DNA of 64,000 bases, taken from assembly GCA_012862575.1 (NCBI GenBank), contig BLSF01000003.1:186001-250000 (forward strand), read 5' to 3'. Positions 24,801-34,900 of this stretch are shown here, piece after piece. A program made the translations under genes and the position numbers. Below the pieces are notes generated by a model, which had not been told where the DNA came from, ran no database searches, and saw nothing but the letters and a program-made list of their open reading frames with translations. Each line of letters begins with the position of its first letter. The stretch's first letter is position 1. The stretch comes from Parietichytrium sp. I65-24A. Its lineage: Eukaryota; Sar; Bigyra; Thraustochytrida; Thraustochytriidae.

Positions 24801-24890
24801 CGACTGATCTTCGAGAGCAAAACGCTCGGCTTCTAGCGGGGTAACCACCGCCCCATTCGGGGTGACAAACTGCCTTCCACGTCGCCCCAT
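21804..24890 (-). CDS. Large nuclear-looking protein with a duplicated motif, unknown function
   Basis: 1028 residues from the ATG at 24890; intronless. I do not recognise the whole protein. Residues 41-90 and 295-346 share a pattern: an aromatic or Leu, then IRxG, an Asp, SVxGxD(F/Y), and an AF-x2-(F/Y) helix about 20 residues later. This looks like two copies of one small domain of about 50 residues. Between them lies a very acidic then very basic region (about 100-275) with Lys/Arg runs fit for a nuclear signal. Residues 350-500 are polar; the second half is mixed helical without a known motif. Upstream (higher coordinates) are an ATCTAA repeat and a pyrimidine tract. It points at the kinesin-like gene, tail to tail. 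A chromatin or RNA role is possible from charge alone, no more. Confidence 0.7.
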   Translation of the reverse strand: MGRRGRQFVTPNGAVVTPLEAERFALEDQSFRVQQGTGVHSWFYIRPGHELDRNTSVRGKDYAVSQEDLAKMVCESAKLSKAFEDFVGYRNAPVLDEDVFAEEEDDEEDEKSREDEPKDWSGGIHPFAPRELSADEIEDSDGTNARRERKKRRKEKKAKHKKDKQKRKRRRSEDEGRNAKATETETENSKLVRSADESEDEMVISLGEDRSQKQTSSSAASPRQGKSSSSSSTPANAKSVPSIKTVSTPRSSKKRKRASSSSEFSAAPRKGQGSQKPSSEEEDALLDFFLAELDWSRVDGKDLFIRHGATFDPKISVEGVDFCQGINGLRNYLEKNNFVEAFRHYQSAQASHRPTSPIQDRRPASAEGLLRPVAQYAAYPLDEKLGKTLADQVQNDRKLKIIDVSLGDVEQKSKEEDGDAKVHVFLPLQDNVAGDADEVAFETDFLKKRQPKPYERFAETRPSNAKKPSLTHHNIRADPQLERFMESAPSDALELLAGGPSGRFSTMSSRKEDFASREAQRLAKERAFRESLENDEEKPQKKKHTGCAFVDTVTGVNFGPKEKEKHLDWSEAAFEMGRNCCFLLSTVKHLCRSTYSTAFDHKQILREPPFFLSPMRVSTQEKIYAQLGKKGLRFHPKQIARSLDDSVWSRMQSFNFEYSKKNWKELFACPICFLWAAEEYIRVQELSPIASKLNPLEVLAHYGDLEGGAGVLFHLRKGLDLHLAGQFHKLPEASIAAFKSSIIHKFSMEKLIESFRSHAGYTVEGFWDVGSRNPYRALYNELQFLSLRVNMGKAERVHAFNNDSRDGLKVWQALQEECSRTTKVDGIKMTCHIVRELFSVDLTDVTNDGPEPTEENENGDVQLIEDTPQHRVVNVSESSGAARDLGQQRSLGRSSNPTSKSVDNRSSKSVITFPKKLNVRTDLAPKVVPLERIYMQDSRLVALAQSEISFDDWKDMGLRTFAIFREDRKHTYKSFFEFATANKELCYEIANGKVGTETAMRKESQEKNCARFQSWLSLGLPKFDARIK

Positions 24891-25302
24891 CCTGCCAGAG
24901 CAGAGCCCTCAGTGCGCCCAATCTTGCTGTCCGAGTGAAGCTCTCCGGCCCGACGACTCTTCACCAAACCTGAACAAAACAGAAGCGAACAGAAAAGGAG
25001 AGTGAATGTGAGACCGACTCACAATGTCAGCTATGTTCAACTATCGAGAGCGAGGTGCCGGTACGGAATGAACCGTAGAACGAACAGTGACGGAACGAAT
25101 GATCAAAAGACCAAGGGATGAAACAGCGATGGATAGGCAGCAACTCGCAGTGACGGACAGCTCGATCGACTAAACTCCCAATAATAAAGCTCCGTCTCCG
25201 CGTGATGCGCCTCCACACAAACTATCTCCCGACAGATCGACAGATCGACAATTCCACCTCGTCGATTTGGCTCTGTTTGATCTTCACGACACAATCACCA
25301 CA

Positions 25303-25326
25303 ATCTAAATCTAAATCTGAATCTAA
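25303..25326. repeat. ATCTAA hexamer repeat
   Basis: Four imperfect copies of AATCTA, about 415 bases upstream of the minus-strand start codon at 24890. Confidence 0.8.
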
Positions 25327-25831
25327 CCAAAGCTAATCTTCCAGCTCCTCTGCTTCCCACACTCCAAACTCGCCAGTCCGCGGGAGATGCCTCCCGCTCA
25401 GGGTGTGTTGCTCCGCGGCGTCGACGAAATTCGTGAGAGAAGTCCGCCTCCCTTTTTTACCTTCTCTCCTTCTCTCCCTTTTTTCCTTTTCCTCCTTTTT
25501 TCCTTTTCCTTTTCCTTCTTCTCACGTTTTTAAACTTTGGGGGGTACCAGACTACTATGTATTTATACCGGAATGCTAATGTATTGGTCGTTGGTAATCA
25601 TCCTACTAGCTAGTCAAGGTGGTAATAGATGGGTACTAGTTAGTAAGACCTATACTAATTGCGAGTAATAGTAGCTATCATCTAGTAGTAGTAGTGTACA
25701 CAGAGACTTCTGAATTAATCCTGAATTTTGACCTGATTCCACAGAATTTTGAACTGACAGTGATTCCAAGGAATGACACGGCCTTGTCTTTTGCTGGCGT
25801 TTTGTTATATTCAGAACAAGCCAAAGTGCGC

Positions 25832-25985
25832 CCGCCTTCGGCGGTCTTCTTCGTGCTTGAGAGTTGCGCCTGCCTCCGGCAGGCTTACTCGTTGCGTTCA
25901 CAGTTCATCTTCGCGAGTTGCGCTTGCGGGAGCCAGGCTTACTCGGCGCATAGGCTCTTGAGTAGCGCCATGCCTTCGGCAGGCG
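25832..25985. repeat. Array of GC hairpins with UNCG-type loops
   Basis: Perfect short hairpins recur every 45-55 bases: CCGCC-TTC-GGCGG at 25832-25844, GCCTGCC-TCC-GGCAGGC at 25868-25884, a diverged copy near 25921-25940, and TGCC-TTC-GGCA at 25971-25981. As RNA these close with C(UUCG)G or C(UCCG)G tetraloops. Flanks are shared too: a GAGTTGCGC-like left side and GGCTTACTCG or GGCGTACTC on the right. Such palindromes are typical of some algal and protist organelle genomes and of some bacteria, so an organelle-derived insert is possible. Confidence 0.65.
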
Positions 25986-26452
25986 TACTCAATCGCCTAA
26001 CGAGAGAATCCTTACGGCAGCTCTATCCCTCTCCGTAGAATGCGACGTGCAAAACAATAGAACGAAACGTGCATTCGCTACGCAGCTACCGCTGCCTTTT
26101 CGCCGTACAGTTTCCACTTGCTGGGGGATTAGCAAATAGGTCCGATTTTTTTAGATGTAGAATTTCAGAATTCAGAACAGCTGGGTTTCTTTCGGGCAGG
26201 ACCAAAGGGGATTGTGATGCAGCGTCACACGGACCGCACGCATCGAGCGAACGACAAATTTGACACGAGTAGGATTCGATTGATCAAGAAAAGGACGATT
26301 CGATGTGCTGTCTGGGGTTTCTCGATGCAGGCAAAGAAGAGAATAGAGAGAATAAATTACATCGCGTTGGAAGAGCTGGGCATCGCTCACTTTTCGGTCC
26401 AAAGAAAAATAACGTCTGATCAGCTCAGGGCGGCCCAAAAGAACACACGTTC

Positions 26453-27985
26453 TCACCGTTTCCGTCTTGGTGGCGAAGTGAGAACTTCCACTTTAATGTC
26501 CTTGCTCTTGGAACCAGGCGCTCCATTCGATCTGCGGATCGGGCTCTTCTGGATAGCATAGGAACCGAGATTGGCCGAGGCCGCGGGAAGCCGCAGATGC
26601 CGGTGCGCCTTCTGCTTGCTACTCCCCATCTTTGGAGAGGAAGCTCGGTCCGAGCGAGGACTTCGGGGCTTAGCAGACGCTGTGCCTACACGCGAGCCTC
26701 CCGATGCGGGCGAGCTTGGTGAACGAGGGGAGCTTGGCTTTGGGCTTGCGGCTAGGCGAGATGGACTACGTTTGTTCCCACCGCCAAGAAATGGCCCCGG
26801 CGAGTTCCATCGGACTGCTGCTCTTCCAAGGAGGTCGGCTTGATTGGAAACACTATGATACTGGTCTGAATAGTGGCTCACCTGAGCCTTTAGTTGATCG
26901 ATGTACAGCTCTGCTCTTCGAAGCTTCATCACTACTTGTTCCCTTTCCTCCTCCAGCTTTATTCGCTGGGAATCAGTCTTCCATCTGGTCTTTCTCGCAG
27001 CGTCCAGCTCCAGTTCCAGAGCACGATTCTGGTCCGCCAAATGTGCTTCGGTCTGCTGGCTCCACTGAAGTTGTTGCTGTTGGGCCCTGCATACGCTTTC
27101 CAGCTGGTAGACGCGCTCTCTCAACTTTTGAAAGGCGCTGCGAATCTCAGGAACGGTCTCGACTCCTAGTTCAGAAAAGACGGACTCTAACAAAACTTGA
27201 TGCTCCTCCACCTCACGCTGCCTTCTTGCAGCATCTCTCATCTCCAACGTCATTGACCTCAGTTCTTTTGAGAGACCATTAATATCTTTTTCGTACTGCA
27301 CCCTCACTTTCTCGAGTTGCCGCTTGCTTTCCCTCTCGCGATGCAGCTCCTCTTTTGTCCTCGACAGCTCGATTGAGAGGTTTTGAACGTCACGGCTAAA
27401 CTGTCCGACAGTTTCCTCGCACCGCTGTTGCACCGCAGCTAGACGATTCTCGAGTAAAAAGTCTTGTTCCTCTTCCATCCAAGGTGCCTGACCACTTTGG
27501 CCTTTTGGCCCACGCGGAGTATGTTGCCCTGCAGTTGATGGGCAAGCTACTCCTTGCTGTTCTCCCTCCGTATAAGAATAAAAGTCAGAAACGATCTCTT
27601 GCATGTTTGGACTGAGGCTTGGGCTAGCTGGGTCATGGCTCAAGTCCTTTTTCTTTAAGACTTTCGTTACCGGCGGCATTTGCATATTGCGTGCGGCCGC
27701 GGTCATTTTGGATGCCACTGCTGGAGGGCCAGGGATCCGCGTCGCCCTTTTTGTCGTCATGGGAGCCTGGCTGTTTGCAGCTCGCGCACTTTTCCCTGGA
27801 GCGATGTCGGCGTCCTTCGCGACATCTTCCTTCTTCTCTTCCGCTTCCTTCTGCTCGTCACCTCCGTTCTGGTCGCTTTCTGTTCGCTCCGTGAGAGCAG
27901 CGGGAAGCTGTTGCTCAGACTGCCCCTCCGCTCCAGTTACCTCATCTCCAGTTTGAAGGCCATGGCTCGAATTGTCTCCTTCCAT
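26453..27985 (-). CDS. Coiled-coil protein with Ser/Pro/Arg-rich tail, unknown
   Basis: 510 residues from the ATG at 27985; a TGA at about 28026-28028 closes the frame upstream. Residues 1-110 are disordered, acidic then basic. Residues about 165-375 are a long coiled coil (heptad-like Leu, Glu, Arg and Gln, rich in Gln near the middle). The last 120 residues are Ser/Pro/Arg-rich with repeated SPR and SPSS pieces, like a phosphorylated tail of a cytoskeletal or basal-body protein. No catalytic domain is seen. An overlapping minus-strand frame runs from 28302 to 27937 and also looks partly helical, but I found no splice that joins it in phase, so it is treated as 5' leader. Confidence 0.65.
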   Translation of the reverse strand: MEGDNSSHGLQTGDEVTGAEGQSEQQLPAALTERTESDQNGGDEQKEAEEKKEDVAKDADIAPGKSARAANSQAPMTTKRATRIPGPPAVASKMTAAARNMQMPPVTKVLKKKDLSHDPASPSLSPNMQEIVSDFYSYTEGEQQGVACPSTAGQHTPRGPKGQSGQAPWMEEEQDFLLENRLAAVQQRCEETVGQFSRDVQNLSIELSRTKEELHRERESKRQLEKVRVQYEKDINGLSKELRSMTLEMRDAARRQREVEEHQVLLESVFSELGVETVPEIRSAFQKLRERVYQLESVCRAQQQQLQWSQQTEAHLADQNRALELELDAARKTRWKTDSQRIKLEEEREQVVMKLRRAELYIDQLKAQVSHYSDQYHSVSNQADLLGRAAVRWNSPGPFLGGGNKRSPSRLAASPKPSSPRSPSSPASGGSRVGTASAKPRSPRSDRASSPKMGSSKQKAHRHLRLPAASANLGSYAIQKSPIRRSNGAPGSKSKDIKVEVLTSPPRRKR

Positions 27986-28430
27986 GCGTCTTCCAAGCAA
28001 ACTTGAACTCCTTCGCTGGCTACTGTCTCATCGTCTGCTTTCAATCTGGCAGACCTGGATATGTCAGATCCCGAGCCGGAATATTTCCGAACGATTCTCA
28101 AGCACGTTGGTGAAAAGCGCAGCGCTCCCGTCAACCTCTTCGTGATCCCTTGAGCTCTTTGTACCTCCTGCCGCGCGCTCCTTTCAATAGCTTCCAGCCT
28201 CACACTCCAAGCTCCACCCCGTTGCCTCAGCTCCTGTTTGTCATACAAAAAGCTCACCAATTTCAACTCTTGATCTACTTGACCAACGGACACTTCCGGC
28301 AAAGCAAAATTACTCGGGAAGTTTTACCGTTATTGGTAGAGAGGACTATGACTGTGATCCGTACTAAGAGGGATAGCAGTCTTGCTGTTCAGATTGCCAC
28401 GCGCGAGGACAAATTATGTTCTGCAATTTT

Positions 28431-28452
28431 TGATTGATTGATTGATTGATCG
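28431..28452. repeat. GATT tetranucleotide repeat
   Basis: Five GATT units, the last diverged to GATC. Confidence 0.85.
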
Positions 28453-29091
28453 ATCAAGATGCTCAAAGGAGATCGAGATGAAGACAGCGAAAGATGAGCT
28501 GCGCGCGAAGTTTGGCACGGCGAGAGGTCAGTGAATTGCAGGCCGTCACCCGTGAGCTTGTCAGGGTCGGTTGGGCGGTGCTGCTGCTTTTGTGGCAACT
28601 AGGTGCGTGCGAGCCATGCTTGCCTCGCCACTTCTCCCCGAACGGCAAGGACAATGAACGTTCACGGCTGAGACTGCGAAAGTTGTGACAATTCAGAACG
28701 TCACAGGCAAGTATTGAACACTCTCTGCGAATGTCGAGTCCTCACACTCAGTGTACCTTCAAACCACCCCACCGCAGGCGGGCGGGCCGGTGTACTCACA
28801 GAGCCGAACTTTTTCTCGGCCAATCAGAACAGCAGTCTGAATTCTCGCCTTTACAGACTCATTGTAATCACTGCCAGCCAAAGCACATCTGACACTTGCC
28901 ACATTCGCGAAGCGATCTGGACCTCCTCCCGGCCGATCGTGCCGCACCGCAAAACACAGCTTTGACACTTGTGCTCCTGGCACCCACACTCTGTGGCACA
29001 CTTCGTCCCCAACGCGTCAACAATAACAGCCGTCTCGGTGCTGGCAGTGCGGCAATCATCTTGGCGCACGACGATTAATCAACACAGATAT

Positions 29092-29320
29092 TTACACTGC
29101 CATGCCTGCGCTCCTCATTATCCTCATGACCAGAAAGATCGCAAGGGACAACAGCGTAAACCCGTGGCTAATGTCAATAGCACTGCCTCGTTCCACGACC
29201 CTGAACACAAAATTTGAAAGAAGATGCCTCGGTCAAAAGGCTTTGTCGCTTTTCCCATTCGGTCGCTTTTCGAACCAAAGCAGCGCAATAAGCGCGATAC
29301 AGCTTTTTCCGACGAGCCAT
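29092..29320 (-). CDS. Possible two-exon small membrane protein
   Basis: The ATG at 29320 has a good context (CCAAGATGG). A pyrimidine-rich acceptor (TTGTGTTCAG ending at 29200) opens a 35-codon exon to the TAA at 29092, which encodes one hydrophobic segment, FTLLSLAIFLVMRIM, near the C-terminus. A possible donor (GTATCG) 20 bases after the ATG would give a 42-residue tail-anchored protein in phase. The donor is poorer than the GTAAG-type donors elsewhere in the window, and the unspliced frame from the ATG also stays open for 48 codons. It is reported as a candidate only. Confidence 0.25.
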
Positions 29321-29963
29321 CTTGGTAGGAAGCAAACATTGATTTATTGGCATGATAGTACCAGCTAGAGATAGAGTACTGGTCAGGTACTCACTGTCAG
29401 TAGTACTCGCAGATAGCCCCGGCCAAGAGGACAGCTAATTACTTCTCTCAATCAAAAGCGTGCACGTTTAGCGGACTCATCAGAGCACAGGAGAAAAACT
29501 GTATGTAACGTCAAACATGTTTATCCATAAACTGTACAATTAAACTGATGAATTATTTCTTGGGCAAAATTTACTTTCTGCTAAAAAGAGCCAAAGTGGT
29601 TTCACTCAGCTACAAAATGTGAGAATCTTAAGACGAGCTATAACCCCTACTCCTACCCCATTCCCACCAACAAGGACTAACAGTGGTACCTCCTAGCCCA
29701 CTCCTCAACCCACAAATACGAAGTATCATAGTATTCAACCAATCATACCTACCACTCGCACACCTCTCTTCGACCGTACACTCTCTTACACTAGTACTAC
29801 CTTCATGCTAACATCTACGTCGCTAAAACCTCTACCACGAGTCCTACTTCCAATTTTTTCTTAGCAGTCCTTACCCAGTACTACCTCCATTGCCATTAGT
29901 GTCTATTAGCGTCAATAACTAAGCAGTGCTATTGGAAGTAAAGGGTCGTAAGGAAGGTTGTAA

Positions 29964-29982
29964 AGAGAGAGAGAGAGAGAGT
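29964..29982. repeat. GA dinucleotide repeat
   Basis: About nine GA units, 315-330 bases before the M23 start codon. Confidence 0.85.
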
Positions 29983-30295
29983 GGACTTGCACCTCACACT
30001 AACACACCAACACAGTTACACACACACTTACACAGTTCCAGTAAGAACGTACGCGGTTTCGGTCCTCTCTCAAGTGTGGGGTACTCGACTATAACGTTAG
30101 TCGGCTCCGTACGCGCGCTGAGTGCGGAGGACGCGCTACGTTTTGTGAGGTGGAGGAGGCGAAGAGAAGGTTTAGAAGAGAGCAGAGAGAAAGAAAGGAA
30201 GGAAAAGTGCGCAGCTGTGGCAATATCCGCGGGCGTTGGCCAGTTGGCGATTGGCCTTCTTTTCATTTCAATTGGGGAGAGACGAGAGTAAAAGC

Positions 30296-31518
30296 ATGAG
30301 CAGATCTTCCAGAGCGGTGGTGGCGCTACGGCCTGCGGACGATGAATCGTTGAGCACGGTGCAGGACCCTGATGATAAGAAGAAAGTTCTGTGCCGGGAA
30401 TGCGGTGCCACATGGTGAGTTGAATCAATTTTTGCAGGCCTGGTGCTGTCTTGGAGGTGTTTTAGAAGGTTGAGAAGACTAACCGCAATTGGATCGAATT
30501 TGTGAGCAGTACCAAGCACTTGTATCCTCGGATGTGGGATGAAGGTAAGAAGGTCTCGTCTTGGTGCATTCCGTCCGTGGCTAGCTACTATGGTCCACCA
30601 AAGCTGTCCCAGGGCCAACACAGCCCGTTCTCGCACGTGGATACCTTGTCGCATGCAGTCGATATATCGCTTCCGTACGGGACAGTCGTGCTGTGCGGTC
30701 GCGAGGGCATTGTGGTAGACGTTGTGGACTTTTTCAAGTCAGGCGGCACATTGGAGAAGTTCAAGCATATGGCGAACTATGTTGTGGTGCGCCACGACGA
30801 TGGGACTTACAGCAGATACTTTCACTTGGCACACAAGAGCGTGAAAGTGAGGGTGGGTTCCATGGTTTCTGTTGGCCAACCTCTCGCCTGCTGTGGCTCC
30901 ACTGGTTACAGTCTCGGGCCGCACTTGCACTTTGATGTGGTGGATTGCCATTCCAACGAAACTTCTGTTCTCAAACTCGTGGATCACAAACGCCAGAAGA
31001 TCTTTCCTCTTGAGTCTTGCTTTGCGACCTTCAGCGCGGAACTGGAGCAAGGGTCCTCACTCAGTGGGCCAATCGCGGTCGCAAACCCGGTTACGATTTC
31101 CTTGGAAGGAATTTCGAATCTTGAGGAGTGCCGCGACCGAATTGTGATCTGCAAGCGTGGATCAGACACGACCTTTTTGGAAAAAGCGTGGGCTGCCCAA
31201 GAGGCAGGGGCGAAAGCTTTGATAATTATTGATAATGACAAGGTGATGCGAAGGGTTCTACCTCTTATTGGTGGCACGGTAGCGAACGGCGAAGATGAAG
31301 TTAAAATTCCGGTATTGGCAGTGACCTTGGCGACAGGAACTGCGCTCCTCCAGAGGGCTCGGGCAGCGAAGGCAACTGGAAATTCTCTCTCCATAGAAAT
31401 TGGGGTATCCCCTCACTTTGCTTACAAACAGACTCACCGTGCGCCTGGTGTAGCTTTTTGCAAACCAAACTCTCTGCCGATCATGTTTGAAGAGTCTGTT
31501 TTTGCAACCAATGCTTGA
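30296..31518 (+). CDS. M23-type metallopeptidase fold with PA domain
   Basis: Two exons, 30296-30414 and 30510-31518, with a 95-base GTGAGT...CAG intron; 375 residues. The peptidase part has the LytM/M23 zinc signatures: H88-A-V-D91 within a DISLPYGTVV-like strand, and H178-L-H180 in GPHLHFDV. These are the usual HxxxD and HxH metal ligands. The second half (about 235-330) is a protease-associated (PA) domain: ECRDRIVICKRG, then AGAKALIIIDND and IPVLAV. The N-terminus has a CREC pair and a further Cys, perhaps a small zinc site; no signal peptide is visible. M23 enzymes usually cut peptidoglycan cross-links in bacteria, so a role on ingested bacteria or an acquired bacterial gene is plausible but inferred. 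It converges on MCM6 with a 440-base gap. Confidence 0.85.
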
Positions 31519-31959
31519 ATTTTACCCTTTCGCCTGCCGATGAAGAAGCGCGTTTTCCCACAAGTACAGTATGGTCTCCAAATGCGATCGCCGATGATCT
31601 CAAGTATTGCTTTTTGTTTGCATTGGTTGGTTCATCGGGAGGGGCTCCTCTCGTGAGTGAGACAGAGCCAGTTTTGTCGCGAAACTGAATAATGAAATCG
31701 ATGTTGCATTTTTCCTTTGATCGTACATACACGTGTTGGAATACCCAGTTCGGCTGTTTTCCTCGAAAGTCGCATAGTTGTACACTTCTAGCTAGCTCTA
31801 GTAGAGAGGTTTCAATTTGGAGATAGACTCCGCCTCCCTGTCCTTCTCTCAACTAACTAGCTAGTCTCGATGGCAGATGTTTTTTTATTTAACGTGATCA
31901 GCAAGTGGGAGAAATAAAGTACATGGTGCGCGCTTGTTTTCCATCAATCTAGACTAGAG
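31519..31959. other. Convergent 3' spacer
   Basis: 3' flanks of the M23 and MCM6 genes. It contains two CTAGCTAG palindromes (near 31789 and 31856) and no supported gene. Confidence 0.6.
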
Positions 31960-34900
31960 CTACTGAAAGGTTGGGTCATAATTAGGATGTACAACGAGGT
32001 ACCTCTTCTCCTCGGGAAACATGGTATCCTCTTCGTTTTCCGCCTCTTCGTCGTCGTCACTGCTGTCCTCCCCTTCCCCTGCCTGCTTCGCCTGATCAGG
32101 AGGCACCTCCAAAAATATACTGTCCTTCTTGATGAGCCGATCGATAACTTGGTTGATGAGTTTTCGAGCTTGGAGAAGAGCATCTTCGGAGCTAATATCG
32201 TCCCTCTCTGTCAAGTACAACAGTACTAACTGCTTTTGCTGTATTACGAACCGTTTCTGTTTATTGAGCGCCTCCTCCTCTCTCTCTCGCACGTAGCTGG
32301 CAAGTTTGTTGGCAATCCGCATGTACTCTTCGTAGGATAACGTCATGGTCCCCTTTTGAACTCTGCTCTGCGGCTCGCCCGCCTTGCTGCTCTCTGCATC
32401 TTTTGAAGTACTCTTTTTCCTCCTTGCAGGGTTCTCCGGGTCATCCCCATCCATGCTACTTTCGCCATCGCTACCTCCTTCGCCGAGCCCTTCCTCATCG
32501 CTCGAGTGGTTGCTGTTTGGTTCATCCTCGTCATCGCTCGTGCTGTTTTGTATGGTGACCAATGCACTTCCGGGCTGAGCTTCCTCGCCCGGATCCTCGA
32601 ACCGAATATTTCCAGATTCAACTTGCACGATACTGGTCTTTAACAGTTTGTAAGCCCACTCCACATATCTTGGTCGGACAAAGTCGTCGAGGTGCAAGCG
32701 CGCCAGTGCCTCTGCCAGACGGATCAATGCCTCCAGCTGACGCACAGTAATACGATATGCAGCGCGGCTCTGGCCCACTGCATCGCCTTGGCGTAGCTTT
32801 CGGTAGCACTCCACGAGCATAGGCTGGACGTCTGGGGGGATGGCAGGGTCAATGGTTCTTGCGTATCGAATGTAGCTTTGCAGCTGTGCGGTGGTAAAAA
32901 TGTGGTCGTGTCTTTCCTCTGCTTGCGATGCCAAGTTTGCGTCGTTCTCGACGGGGTTACCCCCCCTACCTTCAGTGTCGTCTTGCATTTCATCGCTCGC
33001 AGGTTCTCCCGCAAAGTCCAGATTCTCTATCTCCTCTGGGTTCCGGTTCTGCGCTAGCAATTGAATCCTTCTTCGATGCACCCTAATTATGTGTTCCGCA
33101 ATGATGCGGTCTTGACTCTCCTCGCATTCGTCCACCACGACGAAAAACAAGTCGAAACGACTCATGATCGCAGGGGAGAGTTGCACGTTTGCACGCAAGG
33201 TTTTGGATCTATCGTATCGACCATTAATGGGGTTTGCAGCTGCCAAAATAGAAGTTCGCGCGTTCAGAGTTGCCTGGATGCCTGCCTTCGTGATCGAGAT
33301 GGTCTGCTGCTCCATAGCCTCGTGAATGGCAACTTGGTCGACGTCATCCATTTTATCAAATTCATCAATGCAGCAAATGCCATTGTCGGCAAGCATGAGA
33401 GCGCCAGCTTCGACACAGTAGTCCCCCGTCTCCGGATCTTTTACAACGCTCGCGGTCAACCCCGCAGCGGAACTCGCCTTACCCGAAGTGTAAATAGCAC
33501 GCGGCAGAAACGAGCAAACGTATTTCAGAAACTGTGACTTGGCGGTGGAAGGGTCCCCTACGATGCAAACGTTGATATCCCCTCGAAGCTTGATTCCATC
33601 GCCAGTCTTCTTGTGTACGCCGCCGAAAAGCATCAGTAGAATTCCAAGCTTGATGTCGTTGTGGCCATGAACAGAAGGGGCGATGGATCGTCGCATCTTG
33701 GCCAGCAAATTTGGCTGCCGAGCCATTAAGGAGAGCTCCATCAAGTCTTCAGAGGTATACTGCGCTCGGATGCTTTTCGGGTCCTCCTCCTCCACCGCGT
33801 CGCCTGCACTGTTCTTTTGCTGCAAAGCAATCACTCGCAGTAAGTGCTGCTTCCTAGTGAGGACTTGCTGATTCATCATTGACGCTGCAGCAAAACGTGC
33901 ATTGATCGACTGTATCCCGCAGGCCAAAAACGCAAGCTTGTAGGTCATTTCCCGAACGCCAAGCGCTTTGATACCGGTGACCCCGAGCCCGTTCTCCTCG
34001 CCTCTTCCTTTTCTCCCGCGCGGTATTTTCAAGAGACCCGGACCGTCGCTTGGCGTCTTGAGCTTTGCAACATCTGGGATGGCAATGAGTGTCCCAGTGA
34101 AGATGCACTTATCGCCAGGCTTGGCGCGTTCAACAGCTTCGTGTCGCACGATGATCTCCACTGTGCGCGGCATGCTCCCTGCAGGCACTTCATTGGCGTT
34201 CTCCTGGACACGGAGCTTTTGCCAGTCGACGAATCGCCCTTCCTGGTAGAGGTGGAAAAATTTGCTCTGGTTACCGCACCTTGCTCGTGTGCAGAGCATC
34301 GGCTCTGTAAACTTGAACTGTTGCTCCACACCGTCGATGATCATGCCGCATTTCATGCACTCAAACTTTGCAAACAGTAGCTCTGGCCGGACCTCCGAGG
34401 TTCTCGTAACGGTGCCAGTGATAGCGGTGAGCTTTCCAATTCTGTCCGTCTTCAGATCTCTAATCTTATCCACAGCTGGGAGCGAGTAGAAGCTGACAAA
34501 AAACTCCCGTTCATTTCCCACTCCGGAACCTGCGGCAATGTATTCAGGCTCCTTGAGCTTGACAAACTCGTGAACTGCCTTGTTAAGGAACGGGGAGTAC
34601 CTGTAGTACTCTCCGAGAATGGCTTCCGATAAAATCCGATCCTTTCTTAAGACGTGCCCGAAATCAACATGTAGAGTTGTAGTGTCCTGATCGGCCATCA
34701 CCTTTGCGTGCTCCGCGTAGACGCACGCTCCGATATCGCTCTCAACGAGCTCGTTCACGTCGAGCAGGTCTTCAAGGGAAAACTCCTCGAGAAAGTTCAG
34801 AAAACGTCTCTGCACCTCCAGGCCTTCTCTATCAGGCTCCACTTCAGCCAGGTCAATCACCAGCTCCTCCATTGCGTCATCTTCTTCCTCGCCGTCACCA

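Larger units (their letters stand above)
24891..26452. other. Intergenic interval with leader repeats and a hairpin array
   Basis: The first 600 bases are promoter/leader of the minus-strand gene, with an ATCTAA repeat (25303-25326) and a polypyrimidine tract (about 25458-25523). The rest holds a hairpin array (25832-25985, separate entry), a CTAGCTAG palindrome near 25607 and GAATTCAGAA near 26164. No gene was supported. Confidence 0.55.
27986..30295. other. Interval between a minus-strand and a plus-strand gene
   Basis: Divergent spacer of 2.3 kb. It contains a GACTGTGA motif (28350), a GATT repeat (28431-28452), a doubtful small membrane-protein gene (29092-29320, separate entry), a GA repeat (29964-29982) and a CA-rich stretch (about 30000-30030) before the M23 gene. 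An ATG-initiated frame of 64 codons at 28494 has no further support. Confidence 0.5.

Noticed and set aside
27937-28302. Minus-strand frame overlapping the start of the coiled-coil gene
   Set aside because: No ATG starts it and no in-phase splice to the main frame was found; it is probably 5' leader.
28494-28688. 64-codon plus-strand ATG frame with a hydrophobic centre
   Set aside because: Too short, no conserved feature, and it lies in a repeat-bearing spacer.
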